Below, in pieces: positions 58,831 to 64,000 of a DNA stretch of 64,000 nucleotides. Position numbers and translations under genes: made by a program. Each line of letters begins with the position of its first letter. Positions within the stretch are counted from its first letter, which is position 1. The notes under the pieces are model-generated. The model had not been told where the DNA came from and ran no database searches. It saw nothing but the letters and a program-made list of their open reading frames with translations. The stretch comes from Epinephelus fuscoguttatus (Eukaryota; Chordata; Actinopteri; Perciformes; Serranidae), in assembly GCF_011397635.1 (NCBI RefSeq), contig NC_064771.1, positions 16,989,379-17,053,378 on the forward strand, given 5' to 3'.

Positions 58831-59260
58831 GGACACTTTTGGTGGCTGTCATTTCCAAACAGCTGTGAATGTACAAATAATAAGACAAACTGCATTTTCT
58901 GTTGTGTTTTTTGTGTAGCCTATATTTAATGCCAACATAAAAACAGACATTAGCAACATGTCATGAGATTCTTTTTTCTTTTAGTCGTTCCCATCGCTTT
59001 TTAAATTGTGGCAGAAAGATACATGGTAATGGAAATGACAATACCAGTATTATATTACTGAAAATATTGTATTAAAAACATTGTGTTTTGTAATATTGAT
59101 TTTTTTTAATAATGATAATAATTTTTAAAAATCAAGTATAAAAATAGCCCACACTTAAAGAATCACCCTAACATTTCCTTGCGGGGAAAAAAAATCTATG
59201 GAAGGTGGCAATTTTCCGGGTTTTTTCTTTTTTCTGTCGAGAGGAAAAAACGTCCTTTCG
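58831..59260. other. Upstream of stub1, no feature seen
   Basis: AT-rich sequence without recognisable elements up to the more GC-rich stub1 promoter region. Confidence 0.5.
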
Positions 59261-59402
59261 GCTTCCGTCTACGTCGCGTAAGCGCTTGACGTCAGCATAA
59301 CAACAACCTGTCATGACAGCTTGTATGGGGGAAAAAATATCGATTAAGATATCAAATCATACAAAGTCTGTTTCACCTGGATGTAACATTCCTTCCATAA
59401 GG
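59260..59402 (+). promoter_or_regulatory. stub1: Likely stub1 promoter with CRE and first untranslated exon
   Basis: A short CpG-bearing stretch (TCTACGTCGCGTAAGCGCTT) leads into a perfect CRE/ATF site TGACGTCA at 59287-59294. A strong donor (ATAAG|GTAAGAAGT, near 59401) follows 110 bases later, suggesting an untranslated first exon spliced toward the ATG exon, with a possible acceptor before 60239 (GATCCAG). An alternative is that transcription begins directly upstream of 60340. Transcript ends are not visible. Confidence 0.4.
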
Positions 59403-60237
59403 TAAGAAGTGTTAACTTCAGATCTAAAAAACAAACCCTAACTTACATCGAAGTTGCATAAACAAAACGGAATAGGCTGTGTAGCTAACGAGCTAACCTA
59501 GCATTAGCTCTTGTCTGTATTCTGAGGTTGCCTAGCGGCGTTGAGGTAAATGTGAGATAAATGTCAAGACGACTTTTCAGGCTTATAATAACTACAGTCC
59601 AATCACCTGCTGATTAATTTTGTCACTGTAAGTAATACAATCGAGCGGGCAGAGCTGTCTTCTTATTAACCAACCGCCCGGCGTAAATCGACAACATAGC
59701 TTGCTATGCTAGTTTAGCTAACTAGCTAACATCAAGCTAAGCACCGATCTCTTGATAGCTGTTAACCAAAGTTAACGACATTGTCACTCTTTATTTTTAC
59801 ATGCTGCTAAAACACATGTATGCCAACTGTTAGTGTGTCAAGCGTTAATACTATTTAATAACGTTATTTGTGTACAACCTCAAACTACTATTGTATACCA
59901 GTGGTGTAACGTTACAGTTAAATAGCCTTGCACTAACGGAGAGGACCGTGAGTGTATAATGTTTCCTAATGGCTGGCTAGCTAGCTGTATTGCTCATTTA
60001 GTAACCGCTGATGTCGGTCACATGAATAGTTAATTCGCCGGCTGTCTAGCCACATCGCTGTATTTTTGAGCTGTGTGCGCAGTCAGCGAATTAAACAAAT
60101 GCCTTTTGGGTGGCATCAAGGACTGCACCTAATTCGCCCCAAGACGCGCATTGCAGGTGCATTGCAGTGAATGCACGCCGTGAATGTTGACATAACTATA
60201 CATGCACTGTGTCTCCGATCCAGTGTGTGAGATCCAG
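59403..60237 (+). other. stub1 5' UTR intron or upstream region
   Basis: No coding signal; several copies of GCTAGC/GCTAAC-type short motifs. It is an intron if the untranslated exon above is real. Confidence 0.4.
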
Positions 60238-60339
60238 GAGGGACAGGGCATTCTTGGACCTGTCAGTTAGCCAGCCGAAGAGACGGGGAACAGGATAGGG
60301 AAGCAGGGCGAGGCGGGCCCCGCGGAGCCGGTGGAGAAG

Positions 60340-64000
<3,661 letters not shown>

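Noticed and set aside
59525..59540. GTTGCCTAGCGGCG as an X-box in the stub1 upstream region
   Set aside because: Only the left half-site fits; the right half lacks the required AAC, and stub1 is not a ciliary gene.

Overview
The window is nuclear DNA from a teleost fish, probably a percomorph. The genes have short exons with GT-AG introns, the proteins match vertebrate families, and the DNA is AT-rich and full of small non-autonomous DNA transposons, LINE tails and microsatellites of the kind seen in spiny-rayed fish. There is no operon, CRISPR array or prokaryotic system, and I see no convincing tRNA or rRNA gene.

Four protein-coding genes are supported, all with human counterparts on 16p13.3. 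(1) Positions 1-997, plus strand: the last four coding exons of ift140, an intraflagellar-transport A subunit. (2) 3640-10871, plus strand: a complete 14-exon ccdc78, a coiled-coil protein of deuterosome/centriole biogenesis, rebuilt as 551 residues. (3) 27612-31252, minus strand: a complete four-exon metrn (meteorin), a secreted neurotrophic factor, rebuilt as 304 residues; its first intron appears to use a GC donor. (4) 60340-62728, plus strand: the first six coding exons of stub1/CHIP (three TPRs, linker, start of the U-box); the last exon lies beyond the window.

Layout: ift140 and ccdc78 run head to tail with two transposon remnants between them. ccdc78 and metrn are convergent across about 16.7 kb. 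metrn and stub1 are divergent across about 29 kb with no recognisable gene. The two large gaps hold layered transposons. The clearest cases are a hAT-like element at 43530-45291 that has been entered by a foldback element, itself entered by LINE tails; a PIF/Harbinger-like element (39540-40190) inside a hAT-like element (38350-40272); and a hAT-like element (52516-53211) inside a third foldback copy.

No new biochemical system stands out. The best leads are the GC-AG intron of metrn, an RFX X-box-like site 45 bases upstream of the ccdc78 start codon, a 44-codon intronic ORF with a poly(A) signal just after it, and the nested insertions whose target-site duplications can be read by eye. ift140 and ccdc78 are both cilium/centriole genes. 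stub1 (protein quality control) and metrn (secreted signal) are neighbours by conserved synteny; nothing suggests they share that function.
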